Assembly: GCF_017901155.1 (NCBI RefSeq)
Contig: NZ_CP072800.1
Coordinates: forward strand, 2,259,283 to 2,323,282
Direction of reading: 5' to 3'
Source: Candidatus Thiothrix anitrata
GTDB lineage: Bacteria; Pseudomonadota; Gammaproteobacteria; Thiotrichales; Thiotrichaceae
Length of the DNA stretch: 64,000 nucleotides
Part shown: piece by piece, positions 26,540 through 35,816 of the stretch
How positions within the stretch are numbered: the stretch's first letter is position 1
Layout of the letters: the number at the start of each line of letters is the position of its first letter
The notes under the pieces: generated by a model
What the model was told of the DNA's origin: nothing
The model's input: the letters and a program-made list of their open reading frames with translations, nothing else
Database searches by the model: none
Made by a program: the position numbers and the translations under genes

Positions 26540-27838
26540 CTATATTTTATTGTTAAGTTCGTGGTGCGAAAATGGTGCTGATGCTAAAGCATGAAAAACT
26601 AATTTTTCGATGTCTCGAACTGGCTCTGCTTCAAAGTGGCGGTAATATCTCATATACTTTGGCCACTCTTCAATGTACCGGCTGCCGCCGTGAACTAGTT
26701 CATTTCTCAGATCAAATAACCATGAAATTTTCTTGTTCCAATAATTGCTATCGGGCAGCCTATTTATACCTTCTTCAATTGAGTTGAATACAGAACCAAT
26801 TTTTCCATAGAGTGCGTCTAGTGCTACAAAATAATGGATGTAACTTTCAATATCCGAGCTATTCATTCCTTTATTGATAAAGTGAGCGCATTTTTCAATT
26901 CTGTTCCTTTGTTGAGATGTAAGGTTCTGTTCAGTTTCATACCATTGTTTGATTTTTAAAATATTTGATTCATTGAGCTTAATTTCATTTCCGTAGTATG
27001 GGAAGAGCTCACCTATTTCATTTAGAGTAAAGTTCTTTTCCTGACTTTTAGAGTGCGGTATCTGCAAGCACATTGAATATGGCCTAGCCATTACTTTGGA
27101 TCTAAAGCTATATTCAATAATTGCAGAAATAACCGAGAATAATTTTCTGAATTTTAAGGATGCTGAGAACCTGCTCCCTTCAATAGTTCCCTCTGTTTCA
27201 GCTACAAATACGTAATCATATTTCTTTGATGAAAAAGCGGTAGTTTGACCATCCATGAAGTTCCCTGAAGCCGGATTCCACTGATCTGTACAATACCCTA
27301 AATCTAGTAACTTATTCCACTTATCTCTGTCATACTTGTGAATTATGTGGAGCTTCTCAGAACTTATGGAAAATGATTGTCCTGTAATCCTCGGTGCAGC
27401 ATATATAATAGAGCGAGAAGCTATCGACTTCCGAATATTCTCAAGGATGGCATCGAGAATATAGATACCATATTTCTTCACATCTGATTCTATCTTACAC
27501 TCAAACAAGTTGTTTTTGCCGCCGAAACATACCAGATCCCCATTAAATATTTTTTTGTCTACACATATTTCATGAAGGGTGTCTCTAATCACGCACTGGA
27601 TGCTTTTGTGATCGCATCCTGAAAACTCTATAAGTTGAGAGTTAATTAGAAAAGATATGTTTTCTACAGTTTTAAAACTAAGTTTCGTATACCACCAAGA
27701 TAATCCAAACCCTCCGGTAAAGCGGAAGGGATCACTCTTACCAACAAAGAACTGCTCCATTCCGTTTCGTGAACCGTCAGGGCTACTTAAGAATATGTTC
27801 TTCGTTAATACAATTATTTGTCCAATTATTTTATCCAT
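26540..27838 (-). CDS. HEPN (Apea-like) domain protein
   Basis: 432 residues. The N-terminal 250 residues are not recognised. The C-terminal third resembles an Apea-type HEPN domain: SYIHYFVALDALYG and then WLFDLRNELVHGG, which holds the R-x4-H motif (R378, H383) used by HEPN ribonucleases, followed by a closing helix (DIEKLVFHALASA). Many such proteins are RNases in abortive-infection systems; others are structural. The gene occupies cassette 9 alone. Confidence 0.7.
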   Translation of the reverse strand: MDKIIGQIIVLTKNIFLSSPDGSRNGMEQFFVGKSDPFRFTGGFGLSWWYTKLSFKTVENISFLINSQLIEFSGCDHKSIQCVIRDTLHEICVDKKIFNGDLVCFGGKNNLFECKIESDVKKYGIYILDAILENIRKSIASRSIIYAAPRITGQSFSISSEKLHIIHKYDRDKWNKLLDLGYCTDQWNPASGNFMDGQTTAFSSKKYDYVFVAETEGTIEGSRFSASLKFRKLFSVISAIIEYSFRSKVMARPYSMCLQIPHSKSQEKNFTLNEIGELFPYYGNEIKLNESNILKIKQWYETEQNLTSQQRNRIEKCAHFINKGMNSSDIESYIHYFVALDALYGKIGSVFNSIEEGINRLPDSNYWNKKISWLFDLRNELVHGGSRYIEEWPKYMRYYRHFEAEPVRDIEKLVFHALASAPFSHHELNNKI

Positions 27839-27865
27839 TAACTAAGTGTAGAGTGTTTGGCAAGA

Positions 27866-27956
27866 ATCTAACGTCTGAATTGACGGGCGAGGCGGGGAGT
27901 AAGCCGTTAAGAATCGTGGGCTGTCCCCGCGTCCGTCGTCGAATGAGTTGTTAGTG
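27866..27956 (-). repeat. attC site, cassette 8 (paired membrane proteins), common family
   Basis: ATCTAACG to TTGTTAG with the shared core (slightly diverged: GACGGGCGAGGCGGGGAGT, GTGGGCTGTCCCCGCG). In cassette orientation the closing triplet motif is GTTAGAT, matching GTTRRRY. The stop codon of the gene lies inside the site. Confidence 0.9.
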
Positions 27957-29501
27957 TTTTAATGAGTAATGTCTTAAATAAAGAGTGTGTGAAATTTTCT
28001 CTCCTAAGACATAGTAAATAAGCCAGACTAGTGGAGTAGTTGCGTAAATAGGCGTGTTTACATTAAAATAATACAAAAATAGATAATAAGGAAGTATGGA
28101 AATTCCAATAATAGAGAGTAGTTGAGGGTATCTCTTTAAATGTAATAAACCCGAGTAAAAACCAGCAATTCCTATTAGATCCATTTCATGTATTGACAAA
28201 TAATTTGAAAGGTTGGTAGAAATAGTTAAACGCTCAGAATTTGGATCGAGAACTAATAGATTAACCAAAAAATTTGATAGCCATATCATGTAAATAAATA
28301 GCAAGTGTATGAAAATATGTGATTTTTTCTTGTCTGGCATATCTCCATAGAGCATTTGCTGAACAACTCTGCCTGTATTGAAGTAAATAATAATGACGGC
28401 GATTGTTGCAAAGGAGTAATTCAAAATTATAAGTCTAAAATTCTCAGAGTTTATTATATTGTTAAAGCTCTCAATAGACAAATTCGGATTTCCTATATTT
28501 ATTAAAATGTAGATTAAACTTCCTATTAAAATGGTTGCTATATAGTGAATTACAAAGCCAATAATTAGTGTTGATTTAATAAAGTATTTATAGCTTATCT
28601 TAGATATTCCAAGATAAAAGGCAGAAAAAAATATCAATTCAAAGCTATTAATCTCAAAAAAAAAGTTAATGTCTTCAGGATAAAGTTCTCTTGATAAATA
28701 AGTCAAGCATCCAGGTAGGAGCAACAATATAAAATATATCTTGATTTTTTCTTTGAGTTGGTGGTTGATTTTTTTAATGAAATGATCGAAGTTTTTCTGC
28801 GAAAAAAATATTACAAAAAAAGCAATGGTTGAAAAAAAATATGATGCATTTGAACCTATTTTAATTCCATTAAAAGACATTCCAACCAATAAAAATAATG
28901 TTGGAATGAGTAGAATAAGTCTAAAATTGTAATTTAATACAATTAAAGCCATTATTCCCGGGAATGCTGAGACTAATGAAAGATGCCAAATACCATGCTT
29001 AAAAGAAACTAGAGCTAGTATAGGCAAGAAAAGTATATAAAAAGGAATTCTTTTTTCATAGTGCTCACGAGAGAGTCGAGTATGGTTTATTTGAGACTTC
29101 CTTTTTAATATGTGAATTATTCTACTCAAGCCATTTTTATCGTCCTCGGCATGAATGTTGATAGCGTTTATCTTTGAAATAAATTTGATATTTTCTGGAA
29201 ATAGATGGCCAAATATTTTGGTTTCATTCGTTGTGATAGGAATGATTAAAAGCCCATCTCTATTTTTTATTTGCAGTAGGCTCTCATAAAACGACTTTTT
29301 TTTAATCTCCGAATAAAATTTAACGTCAATGATAATTATAGCAATATGCAACAAGGATTTTTTTGTTTCTAGCGAGTGCAAAAAATCCTCAAATGCTAGT
29401 ATGAGTGAAAAGTTTTTAACTTCATTGGATATGATATTTGTAATCTTTTCACTTTTAGAGTCTGGTGATGTTAAAAATGTAATAAGTATTTGATTAGACA
29501 T
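27951..29501 (-). CDS. Polytopic membrane protein with N-terminal Rossmann-like domain
   Basis: 516 residues from the ATG at 29501, 11 bases after the upstream stop; an earlier in-frame ATG at 29669 would overlap that gene. Residues 1-150 form a soluble alpha/beta domain (NQILITFLTSPDSKSEKI, IAIIIIDVKFY, GLLIIPITTNE). It could be a diverged TIR fold but lacks a clear catalytic glutamate. About ten membrane helices follow. The last segment (TTPLVWLIYYVLG) resembles the end of its neighbour (TIPLIWLGFYFFG), so the two look like paralogues. They probably form one complex. Function unknown. Confidence 0.75.
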   Translation of the reverse strand: MSNQILITFLTSPDSKSEKITNIISNEVKNFSLILAFEDFLHSLETKKSLLHIAIIIIDVKFYSEIKKKSFYESLLQIKNRDGLLIIPITTNETKIFGHLFPENIKFISKINAINIHAEDDKNGLSRIIHILKRKSQINHTRLSREHYEKRIPFYILFLPILALVSFKHGIWHLSLVSAFPGIMALIVLNYNFRLILLIPTLFLLVGMSFNGIKIGSNASYFFSTIAFFVIFFSQKNFDHFIKKINHQLKEKIKIYFILLLLPGCLTYLSRELYPEDINFFFEINSFELIFFSAFYLGISKISYKYFIKSTLIIGFVIHYIATILIGSLIYILINIGNPNLSIESFNNIINSENFRLIILNYSFATIAVIIIYFNTGRVVQQMLYGDMPDKKKSHIFIHLLFIYMIWLSNFLVNLLVLDPNSERLTISTNLSNYLSIHEMDLIGIAGFYSGLLHLKRYPQLLSIIGISILPYYLFLYYFNVNTPIYATTPLVWLIYYVLGEKISHTLYLRHYSLKH

Positions 29502-29512
29502 TTGATGTATTC

Positions 29513-31012
29513 TCAGGAATTTATCGCAACGCGTAACTCTCTTCCAAAGAAGTAAAATCCAAGCCATATTAATGGAATCGTTATAACGGCATTTGATGCA
29601 AATACTAAAGAAATTCCAGTTAGGAAGATACCAATAAGCATAAACATAAATACGATAAGAATTTCCCATTGCTGGTAATATCCGGCATATAAGCCAACTA
29701 GTATTCCTGAGACAGACAATGCGCTAACAATAGGTAGTGATGACTTAATTGCGCTAAGATTTTCATTTAAATAAGGTAGAATGGTGCTTATATCATAGAG
29801 CGCATATAAAATCAGACAGCCAATTATCATGAATATTGACTTGGAATATTTTCCTTTTAAAAGACTATTAATTTGAAATCCCAGGTAGTAAAATAACAAA
29901 AAACCCAATAGCTTACTGATCAAGCTTGTATATTTATTGGCAAACCTTATAAGCTCATCACCTTCGTAAATACTAATGTTGCTAGGAATAAAGCTATATA
30001 GCCCAAGCCAAATTATACCTAACATTATAAGCATAATAATTATTTTTTTGAAATTTACCCCTGATATTCCAATAAATAAAAAAAAGATATAAGCTGATGG
30101 TAATGGGTCAATATGAACAATGAGTTCAATGCCATTATCTTGGGGAATGCTTGTAGCTAGTCTAAAGAAACTTAATGATATTAAAGGAACTAAGTACAAG
30201 TATTTATTTTCCAAGAATTTTAATATGTCTTGAAAGGCATCTTTTGATGATAAAAAATATGAAAGTAACCAGCCTGAAATAACATATCCTCCGACTCCAC
30301 CTATTTGACCAAACTCACCCTTTATTCCAGTAAATGCAATTGGTATGGTAATAATAATGTTAGATATAAGTCCATGTAGGCCATATCGTAGTGACAAAAT
30401 CCCTGAAAGAGCAGGTATTGCAAAGAGCAGTCCAATGCCAACTGGTCCAAATTTGTTTAGATAAGCTAAAATTAAAAATAGAGGCATCCATCCATATGCT
30501 GGCCAGCCTCTATATATTGATCGCGCAAATTTTGCGTTTAGAGATATTGATTTTGGTTTTTTTGTTTCAACCTTTTTTCTGATTTCTTTAATTATTTCCT
30601 TATTTGATTTGTTGTGTGTTTTGATTGGTGTTTCTTTTAGCATTGCCGAAATGTCATCTGGCAAGGATGATTCTTCTGGCATGTTATCTCGTTTGACTAA
30701 AATAGGGATGATTTTTGTTCCCATCTTGATTGCCTCACGGACTTCAAGTCTGACATAATCACCCTCTTCCATTATTTTATTTTCTCTGTCTTCTTTTTTT
30801 CCTTCCCAGTTAGGGCCTATCATAATAAGTATTGCATCTATTTGAGATATGGCTTTTTTAATTGCGGCCTCAAAATTTACCCCTGGATTAATATTGTCAA
30901 TATCAAGAAATATATTATTAGGACTACTGCTTTCTATTAAACTTAAATATAAACTATGAGATTCATTAAATGAATCCAATCTTCTGTAGCTAATAAATAT
31001 TTTACTATCCAT
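29513..31012 (-). CDS. TIR domain fused to polytopic membrane domain
   Basis: 499 residues. The N-terminal 140 residues are a canonical TIR domain: SKIFISYRRLDSF, NNIFLDIDNINPGVNFEAAI, DAILIMIGPNW, and EEGDYVRLEVREAI with candidate catalytic E90. About ten hydrophobic helices follow (residues 175-490). A TIR on a large polytopic membrane domain differs from the usual TIR-NTPase, TIR-SAVED or single-anchor designs I know. With its paralogue downstream it fills one cassette. The membrane part may sense envelope damage; that is speculation. Confidence 0.85.
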   Translation of the reverse strand: MDSKIFISYRRLDSFNESHSLYLSLIESSSPNNIFLDIDNINPGVNFEAAIKKAISQIDAILIMIGPNWEGKKEDRENKIMEEGDYVRLEVREAIKMGTKIIPILVKRDNMPEESSLPDDISAMLKETPIKTHNKSNKEIIKEIRKKVETKKPKSISLNAKFARSIYRGWPAYGWMPLFLILAYLNKFGPVGIGLLFAIPALSGILSLRYGLHGLISNIIITIPIAFTGIKGEFGQIGGVGGYVISGWLLSYFLSSKDAFQDILKFLENKYLYLVPLISLSFFRLATSIPQDNGIELIVHIDPLPSAYIFFLFIGISGVNFKKIIIMLIMLGIIWLGLYSFIPSNISIYEGDELIRFANKYTSLISKLLGFLLFYYLGFQINSLLKGKYSKSIFMIIGCLILYALYDISTILPYLNENLSAIKSSLPIVSALSVSGILVGLYAGYYQQWEILIVFMFMLIGIFLTGISLVFASNAVITIPLIWLGFYFFGRELRVAINS

Positions 31013-31062
31013 GAAATATTCTCGAATCTTGTTTAATGGTGATTTGAGCCACTATTTTCCAG

Positions 31063-31148
31063 CACTAACGCCTCACATCACCGGCAGCAATAAGCAGAGC
31101 GAGGAACGAGTGCCGCTTATTGCTGTCCGAGTGCATGTGATTGTTAGA
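31063..31148 (-). repeat. attC site, cassette 7 (reverse transcriptase), foreign type
   Basis: CACTAACGCC to TTGTTAGACG with a long inner palindrome, GCAGCAATAAGC and GCTTATTGCTG, plus outer CACATCAC and ATGTGATTG. It shares only the core ends with the common attC family, so the cassette probably came from another integron. Confidence 0.88.
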
Positions 31149-31154
31149 CGATAA

Positions 31155-32969
31155 TTAGTTAACATTGTACTGAGCATCCAGCCACTTTCTATAATATGGA
31201 TCTTTTACATGCTCAAGAATAGATTTCCTTACATCATCATCTGTTCTAATTTTCTCTGAATTTAACACTGAGCAGAGAACCATGAATTTTGGCAATGGAT
31301 ATGGCCTTTGTGTATTTTTAGGAAACAGGTAGAAACGCAGCTTTCCATCGAGGTTATCAATATCGGAGAATCTTTGAATCTGATTAGCAAGAGAAACCGT
31401 ATTTGTGATTCCCGAAGATATTTGCGTGTAAAGCAACGACTCGATTTCTTTACTGGCGGTTATCATAAGCCTCCCCATAACCGCAGTAACCTGCCGTCGC
31501 AAAAAGGAGTCTGCTTGCCATAAATTCTGATATTTTTTAATAAACTTTAGCAACTCTTCATGGTGGTCATATTTAGCTTTAAACCATAACACCGTATAAA
31601 AGTCAGCTGGATTTTTACTTTTAAAGGATGCGCTAACCAAAGCGCTATCGATGCCCTGCAAGAATTCCTTGCCAGTATCATTTATTGGCACTTCCCATGA
31701 TGTAACCAGTGCGCAAATTTGATAAAGAGATATGTCATCAAAAACATCAAGGTTTGACAAAATTTCCTCTACTTTTATTGCCGTTTGCTTCTTGTAACCA
31801 ATTTTCGAAAGATAATATAAGAGATTTGGCCGAAGGCCAGGGTAGTTTAAGTACACTCTTGAGATTTCGGTAAGCAGCTTGGTTGATTCAAGCTTACCAA
31901 ATGCTGTTATATAGCGTTTTGCTATCTTGTCCCAGTATTTCGGACCATGATCTTTAAAGTGCTTTTTGAAATTTTTCTTTAGGTCTGTTGTTACCTGATT
32001 GTAATTGGCATCGCCTTTTTTGATGCCTTCCAAAGAGTCCAGATACTTGTTTTCGTCAATTTGAAAATGATAACGTGCTTCTTTACTATCATAGATTGCA
32101 GTTTTAGATAGATTTAAAGCCAGCCCTCGGCTCTTGAGCATGTCTGAAATTGAGCTGATTAATTCAATAGCCTCCTTTCGACTGTCTGCCCCAATTACTA
32201 TATCGTCCATCCATCTCGTGAATGAATCGTGAGTGCGTTGCTTCAGTACTTCATCGATTTCAAATAGGAACGAATGCGCAAGCAATCGGATTGCTTCTAA
32301 ATTCGATGTAGGCAATCCTCTACCGCTGTAAGGAAGATAGTCGGGTTTCCATGATATTTCTTCTATAACACGAAAGAGAATATCTACGAGAACTTCATTA
32401 TTCTCAACATATCCCATAAAAACCTTTTTAAGCTCTTCAATGCTTATGCTGTCATAATAGTTCGCTAAATCAGTAACGATTAGAAGCTCTTTCTCATCGT
32501 TAAATCGATAGATCTCTTTCTGTAGTTTTTTCCACTGTTTCCTGAAAGATAGGCCGTACTCTGCCGCATCATGTGGCTTGCCGACATTGTGTTTGTCGCG
32601 AGAGTAAAAGGAGTTATCAGAAGGTTGGTGCTTGATGATTTGGTCAGCGATAGACTCAACTAGAACTTGCAAAACAAGGGCATCTATTGGCTGCGGAATC
32701 ACGATGTGCCGACATATACCGTATTTTTTCTCTAGCCTGTAAATTAATGGTAGAGAAACGCGATATGTTCCGTTCAAAATATCATTTCTAATCGCCGTAG
32801 ATCGATCCTCTATGTTGTAATTGAAATCATAGTGGTCGTATAGGTCTTTGAAATCAAGAGAACGCAGCTGGCCGCGAACAATTTTCCTCCATACGGAACT
32901 GACCTCCTTTTTATCAAAGAGGTTTGATAGCGACTCTTTTCTTAGCTTTCTGAATCTATCCGTGTGCAT
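31155..32969 (-). CDS. Reverse transcriptase of the Abi/UG defence type
   Basis: 604 residues. The N-terminal 270 residues carry reverse-transcriptase motifs: RHIVIPQPIDALVLQVL (motifs 1-2), LLIVTDLANYYDSI with D167 (motif A), SGRGLPTSNLEAIRLLAHSF (motif B) and TRWMDDIVIG with D255/D256 (motif C). The remaining 300 residues look like helical repeats, as in AbiA/AbiK and UG-class enzymes that block phage growth. No group II intron maturase region and no obvious retron RNA is seen. Alone in its cassette. The exact UG/DRT class cannot be set from here. Confidence 0.85.
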   Translation of the reverse strand: MHTDRFRKLRKESLSNLFDKKEVSSVWRKIVRGQLRSLDFKDLYDHYDFNYNIEDRSTAIRNDILNGTYRVSLPLIYRLEKKYGICRHIVIPQPIDALVLQVLVESIADQIIKHQPSDNSFYSRDKHNVGKPHDAAEYGLSFRKQWKKLQKEIYRFNDEKELLIVTDLANYYDSISIEELKKVFMGYVENNEVLVDILFRVIEEISWKPDYLPYSGRGLPTSNLEAIRLLAHSFLFEIDEVLKQRTHDSFTRWMDDIVIGADSRKEAIELISSISDMLKSRGLALNLSKTAIYDSKEARYHFQIDENKYLDSLEGIKKGDANYNQVTTDLKKNFKKHFKDHGPKYWDKIAKRYITAFGKLESTKLLTEISRVYLNYPGLRPNLLYYLSKIGYKKQTAIKVEEILSNLDVFDDISLYQICALVTSWEVPINDTGKEFLQGIDSALVSASFKSKNPADFYTVLWFKAKYDHHEELLKFIKKYQNLWQADSFLRRQVTAVMGRLMITASKEIESLLYTQISSGITNTVSLANQIQRFSDIDNLDGKLRFYLFPKNTQRPYPLPKFMVLCSVLNSEKIRTDDDVRKSILEHVKDPYYRKWLDAQYNVN

Positions 32970-32976
32970 ATTTTTC

Positions 32977-33054
32977 GTCTAACGTCTGAATTGACGGGCG
33001 CGGCGGGGAGTCGATTGGGCGGAGTCGCGGGCTGTCACCGCGTCCGTCGTCGAA
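32977..33054 (-). repeat. attC site, cassette 6, left part (split by IS1111 element)
   Basis: GTCTAACGTCTG, then the common core up to TCCGTCGTCGAA, where the element begins. The missing end (ATCTCGTTAG) lies at 34608-34618. In cassette orientation the closing motif is GTTAGAC. Confidence 0.9.
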
Positions 33055-33136
33055 TGATGAAATGGTCTCCACCTCGTGATTCCGGCATCCTTAGTGCTAC
33101 CGGAATGACCGTAAAACAGCCAAGGAGACCGCCGTT

Positions 33137-34168
33137 ATGAACGCTACCATTATCACCATTGATTTGGCAAAAAGTATCTTTGAATTGGCATTGGCGAATG
33201 CGCAATACCGCATAGTGCAACGCCACCGTTTTGACCGTGACACCTTTAGCACATTCATGCAGCAACAATCCCCTGCGACCGTGGTGATGGAGGCTTGCAG
33301 CACCGCACACCATTGGGGACGCACTTTTCAAGCGGCGGGGCATGAGGTGATACTGTTGCCTGCGCAATACGTGCGCCCTTACCGCCGTCGTAATAAAACC
33401 GACCGCGCCGATTGTGAGGCATTGTTGGAAGCCTACCGCTGCGATGGCCTAAAACCTGTTGCACTCAAGAGTGTGGAGCAACAAACGCTGCAACACATGC
33501 ACCGCCTGCGTGAACATTGGAAACAAACGCGACTGGCACGGATGAATTTCTTGCGTGGTTTGTTCATGGAGCAAGGTGTGCCATTACCGTTGGGTGATAC
33601 CGAAGCTTTGCAGCAGATGCAGCTACAATGCAACCAACTAGCAACCCTGACGTTGCAACTGTTGCAACCGGTATTGGATGAACTTCAATTACTGGAGCAG
33701 TCGATGCAAGCATTGGAACAACAGATTGCCCACTGCACCCGCCATAACGAAACCGTGGCAAACCTGCAAACCATCCCCGGTGTGGGTTTGCTCACCAGTA
33801 CCGCGTTCGTCGCAGCGATTGGTAAGGCGGAGCAATTTCAATCCGGGCGACAACTGGCTTCGTGGCTGGGTATTACGCCCCGCGAAAGCAGCAGCGGCAA
33901 CCGCCGTCATTTGGGCAGCATTACGAAAAAAGGCAATGTGTATTTACGCACGTTGCTGATTCATGGCGCACGTTCCGCATTGCAGGCCAGTAAACGGCTC
34001 CTCAAATCCAGCAAACCACTCACTCGGTTACAGCAGTGGGCTGTGAACTTGGAACAGCGCGTCGGACATAATAAAGCCACCGTCGCGCTTGCCAATAAAA
34101 TGGCACGGATTATTTGGGCGTGTTGGACAAAAGGCACACCCTACCAAGCGGGGCATTGTCCCGTGTGA
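33137..34168 (+). CDS. IS1111/IS110 family transposase (copy 1)
   Basis: 343 residues. The N-terminal RuvC-like DEDD domain shows D9 (TIDLAKSIFELAL), E52 (VVMEACSTAHHW), D89 and D92 (KTDRADCEALLEA). The C-terminal Tnp domain has IPGVGLLTSTAFVAAIG and SWLGITPRESSSGN, containing the conserved serine region. Together they act as an RNA-guided recombinase. The protein is identical to the one encoded by copy 2. Confidence 0.95.
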   Translation: MNATIITIDLAKSIFELALANAQYRIVQRHRFDRDTFSTFMQQQSPATVVMEACSTAHHWGRTFQAAGHEVILLPAQYVRPYRRRNKTDRADCEALLEAYRCDGLKPVALKSVEQQTLQHMHRLREHWKQTRLARMNFLRGLFMEQGVPLPLGDTEALQQMQLQCNQLATLTLQLLQPVLDELQLLEQSMQALEQQIAHCTRHNETVANLQTIPGVGLLTSTAFVAAIGKAEQFQSGRQLASWLGITPRESSSGNRRHLGSITKKGNVYLRTLLIHGARSALQASKRLLKSSKPLTRLQQWAVNLEQRVGHNKATVALANKMARIIWACWTKGTPYQAGHCPV

Positions 34169-34604
34169 CGTTTTTCCCTTTCTGACTCTTGCGTGTTGAT
34201 AGAAAGTTCATGAGTTGACAGGTTAAACCAGTAGCAGGAAACGCCGATAACGAGAATGGTGCAAACCAAGCCCGGTCGAATGATAGGCAACTGCTACGCG
34301 GTTTTCATGATGGCTCGAAAGCGCAGTGCTTTTGCAAACGAAGCCGAATATATGAATGCAATGATCTGTTCAATACCTGTACTGGAACTAACGATTACCA
34401 ACGCCAGCACCAGAAAGTTAAGACAACACAGCCCACGTACAGGATGCCTTGCGCACCGCTTTTATCAAGGAGCTTCCCTGCGGGACTCCTCCTTGACAAA
34501 ACCGCCGATTCAGGCAAGAAGGTTCACAAGGGCTGTTGCATCAAAAGGCAAACACTGTTCGCCTTTTAGGAATTTATTGGTTTAGGGTTGACTGTGGAGA
34601 CCAT
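34169..34604 (+). ncRNA. Probable bridge/seekRNA region of IS copy 1
   Basis: 436 non-coding bases between the transposase stop and the right repeat. In IS1111-type elements the guide RNA that selects the target is encoded here. The segment is nearly unchanged in copy 2, and its right part persists in the fossil at 23479-23642. A 109-codon frame crosses it but has no recognisable protein features. The exact RNA ends are not determinable by eye. Confidence 0.55.
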
Positions 34605-34607
34605 ATA

Positions 34608-34618
34608 ATCTCGTTAGC
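34608..34618 (-). repeat. attC site, cassette 6, right part
   Basis: ATCTCGTTAGC, the end of the attC interrupted by IS copy 1. Joined to 32977-33054 it restores a site like the other common attC sites. Confidence 0.85.
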
Positions 34619-34632
34619 CCATTAATTTATAA

Positions 34633-35277
34633 TTAAAAAGGTATATCATCATCAAAGTCAGAGAAATCAGAAAATGTTTTAGTGTCATTAGGATTAGTGC
34701 ATCTTGATCTGCTCTTTAATTTCTTTTGATCTTCGAAGAGTCGAGCTTCTTCACGCCGTTTTGCACGTCTTTGTTCTGCTTCTTCTTGGTTATAGATGCT
34801 GCGCTTTTTATTGCCTATATCATAGAGTGCGGTTTTTAGAATGTACTCGTATACAGGATAATCTAATTCAGTAGATAATGGACGTTCATCTATTAATTCT
34901 CTTTCGATTAGTGTACGAAGACCGGTTTGATTTATTTCAAATTTTTCTATGTCTTCCCACTCAAATCTACAGCCTCCTGCATTAACAAAAGCTTGTATTA
35001 TATCTTTTTCTTCTTCTGTTAATTTGTCGTATAGGTCATCGTCATTTTTTTGTTTTTCTTGATTATCATTATATTTTTTAAATTTTTGATACAAGCTATT
35101 TGCTAATAATCGAATTATTGGGAATACTATAATTAAAGAGAAAATGGCTATCACCCAATCATTAGTTAGCAAGTAGGCTATTAGTCCAATAATGCCTGAC
35201 AATGAAGTAGCAATACTTCTACCGAAATCTGTTTCATTGTATAAACGATCAGCTAGTTTTTCGATGACATCTTTCAT
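34633..35277 (-). CDS. Membrane protein, possibly SieB-like
   Basis: 214 residues from the ATG at 35277 (a GTG three codons earlier is also possible). Two hydrophobic stretches (SGIIGLIAYLLTNDW and AIFSLIIVFPIIRLLA) precede a soluble part with LTEEEKDIIQAFVNAGG. The two-helix plus LTEEEK pattern recalls superinfection-exclusion protein B, but the match is weak. A basic tail ends in DFSDFDDDIPF. It is the last gene of the three-gene cassette 6. Confidence 0.55.
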   Translation of the reverse strand: MKDVIEKLADRLYNETDFGRSIATSLSGIIGLIAYLLTNDWVIAIFSLIIVFPIIRLLANSLYQKFKKYNDNQEKQKNDDDLYDKLTEEEKDIIQAFVNAGGCRFEWEDIEKFEINQTGLRTLIERELIDERPLSTELDYPVYEYILKTALYDIGNKKRSIYNQEEAEQRRAKRREEARLFEDQKKLKSRSRCTNPNDTKTFSDFSDFDDDIPF

Positions 35278-35332
35278 TATTATCACAAACAGTACTTTTG
35301 GTTATATTAAGAAAATCTGAGTTTTATGTTTT

Positions 35333-35807
35333 TTATAGAGTAGGATAAACAATCTTCTCATTATTTTGACTAAACTCATCAGCCCAACATAATTTAATAG
35401 TATGTTTGCTCTTTATGCCAAAACCAACTGAGGCTATAAGTTCTACAGACTGATGAGTATCAAGAACTTCGAGGGGAAACTTATCAGTTATCTCGGACTC
35501 TATTATGCATTCATTTCCTTCGGGAAATTCAATTGATACATTTTTAGCAGCAGTTTTTCCTTTATTCCAGATTTTTAATCTGTGTTTACTATTGCCAAGT
35601 TTTATAAAACTAGCACCGAGATCCGCTTTTTTGTTAGAAACTGAATCTGCTTCTTCTTTTTCAAGTAAGCGTTGATTCAATTTTTCTTGGCTCTCAATAA
35701 GTGCTTTTTGTTTATTATTGAATTGTATTGTTTTTAACGTGGCGTATGCGGAAAGTAGGAATGCTAATGTGGCAATTATGTCACTAGCTGTGAATGGGAA
35801 AGTCATT
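35333..35807 (-). CDS. Hypothetical membrane-anchored protein (cassette 6)
   Basis: 158 residues from the ATG at 35807. An N-terminal hydrophobic helix (TASDIIATLAFLLSAYATLK) is followed by a short coiled stretch (NKQKALIESQEKLNQRLLEKEE). A beta-rich domain follows (HRLKIWNKGKTAAKNVSIEF ... HTIKLCWADEF). The longer open frame to 36055 is IS66 sequence. The IS66 element sits 9 bases upstream of the start and separates the gene from its ribosome-binding site (AAAAGG before insertion) and from the zinc-ribbon gene. Confidence 0.65.
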
Positions 35808-35816
35808 ATTAAACCG

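Larger units (their letters stand above)
33055..34607 (+). mobile_element. IS1111-group insertion sequence, copy 1
   Basis: 1553 bp. Subterminal inverted repeats ATGGTCTCCAC (33062-33072) and GTGGAGACCAT (34594-34604) lie 7 bp and 3 bp from the ends shared by both copies, the spacing known for the IS1111 group. There is no target duplication. It is inserted within an attC near its conserved end, like the described IS1111-attC elements. Copy 2 is at 38674-40226 with nearly identical sequence. Confidence 0.93.

Noticed and set aside
29502-29669. Longer start (29669) for the second membrane protein of cassette 8
   Set aside because: It would overlap the upstream coding sequence by about 157 bases; the ATG at 29501 gives a clean alpha/beta domain and 11-base spacing.
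34256-34585. 109-codon frame in the right end of IS copy 1 (and at 39875-40204 in copy 2)
   Set aside because: No domain or ribosome-binding site; it coincides with the expected guide-RNA region, and the degraded copy at 23479 does not keep the frame.
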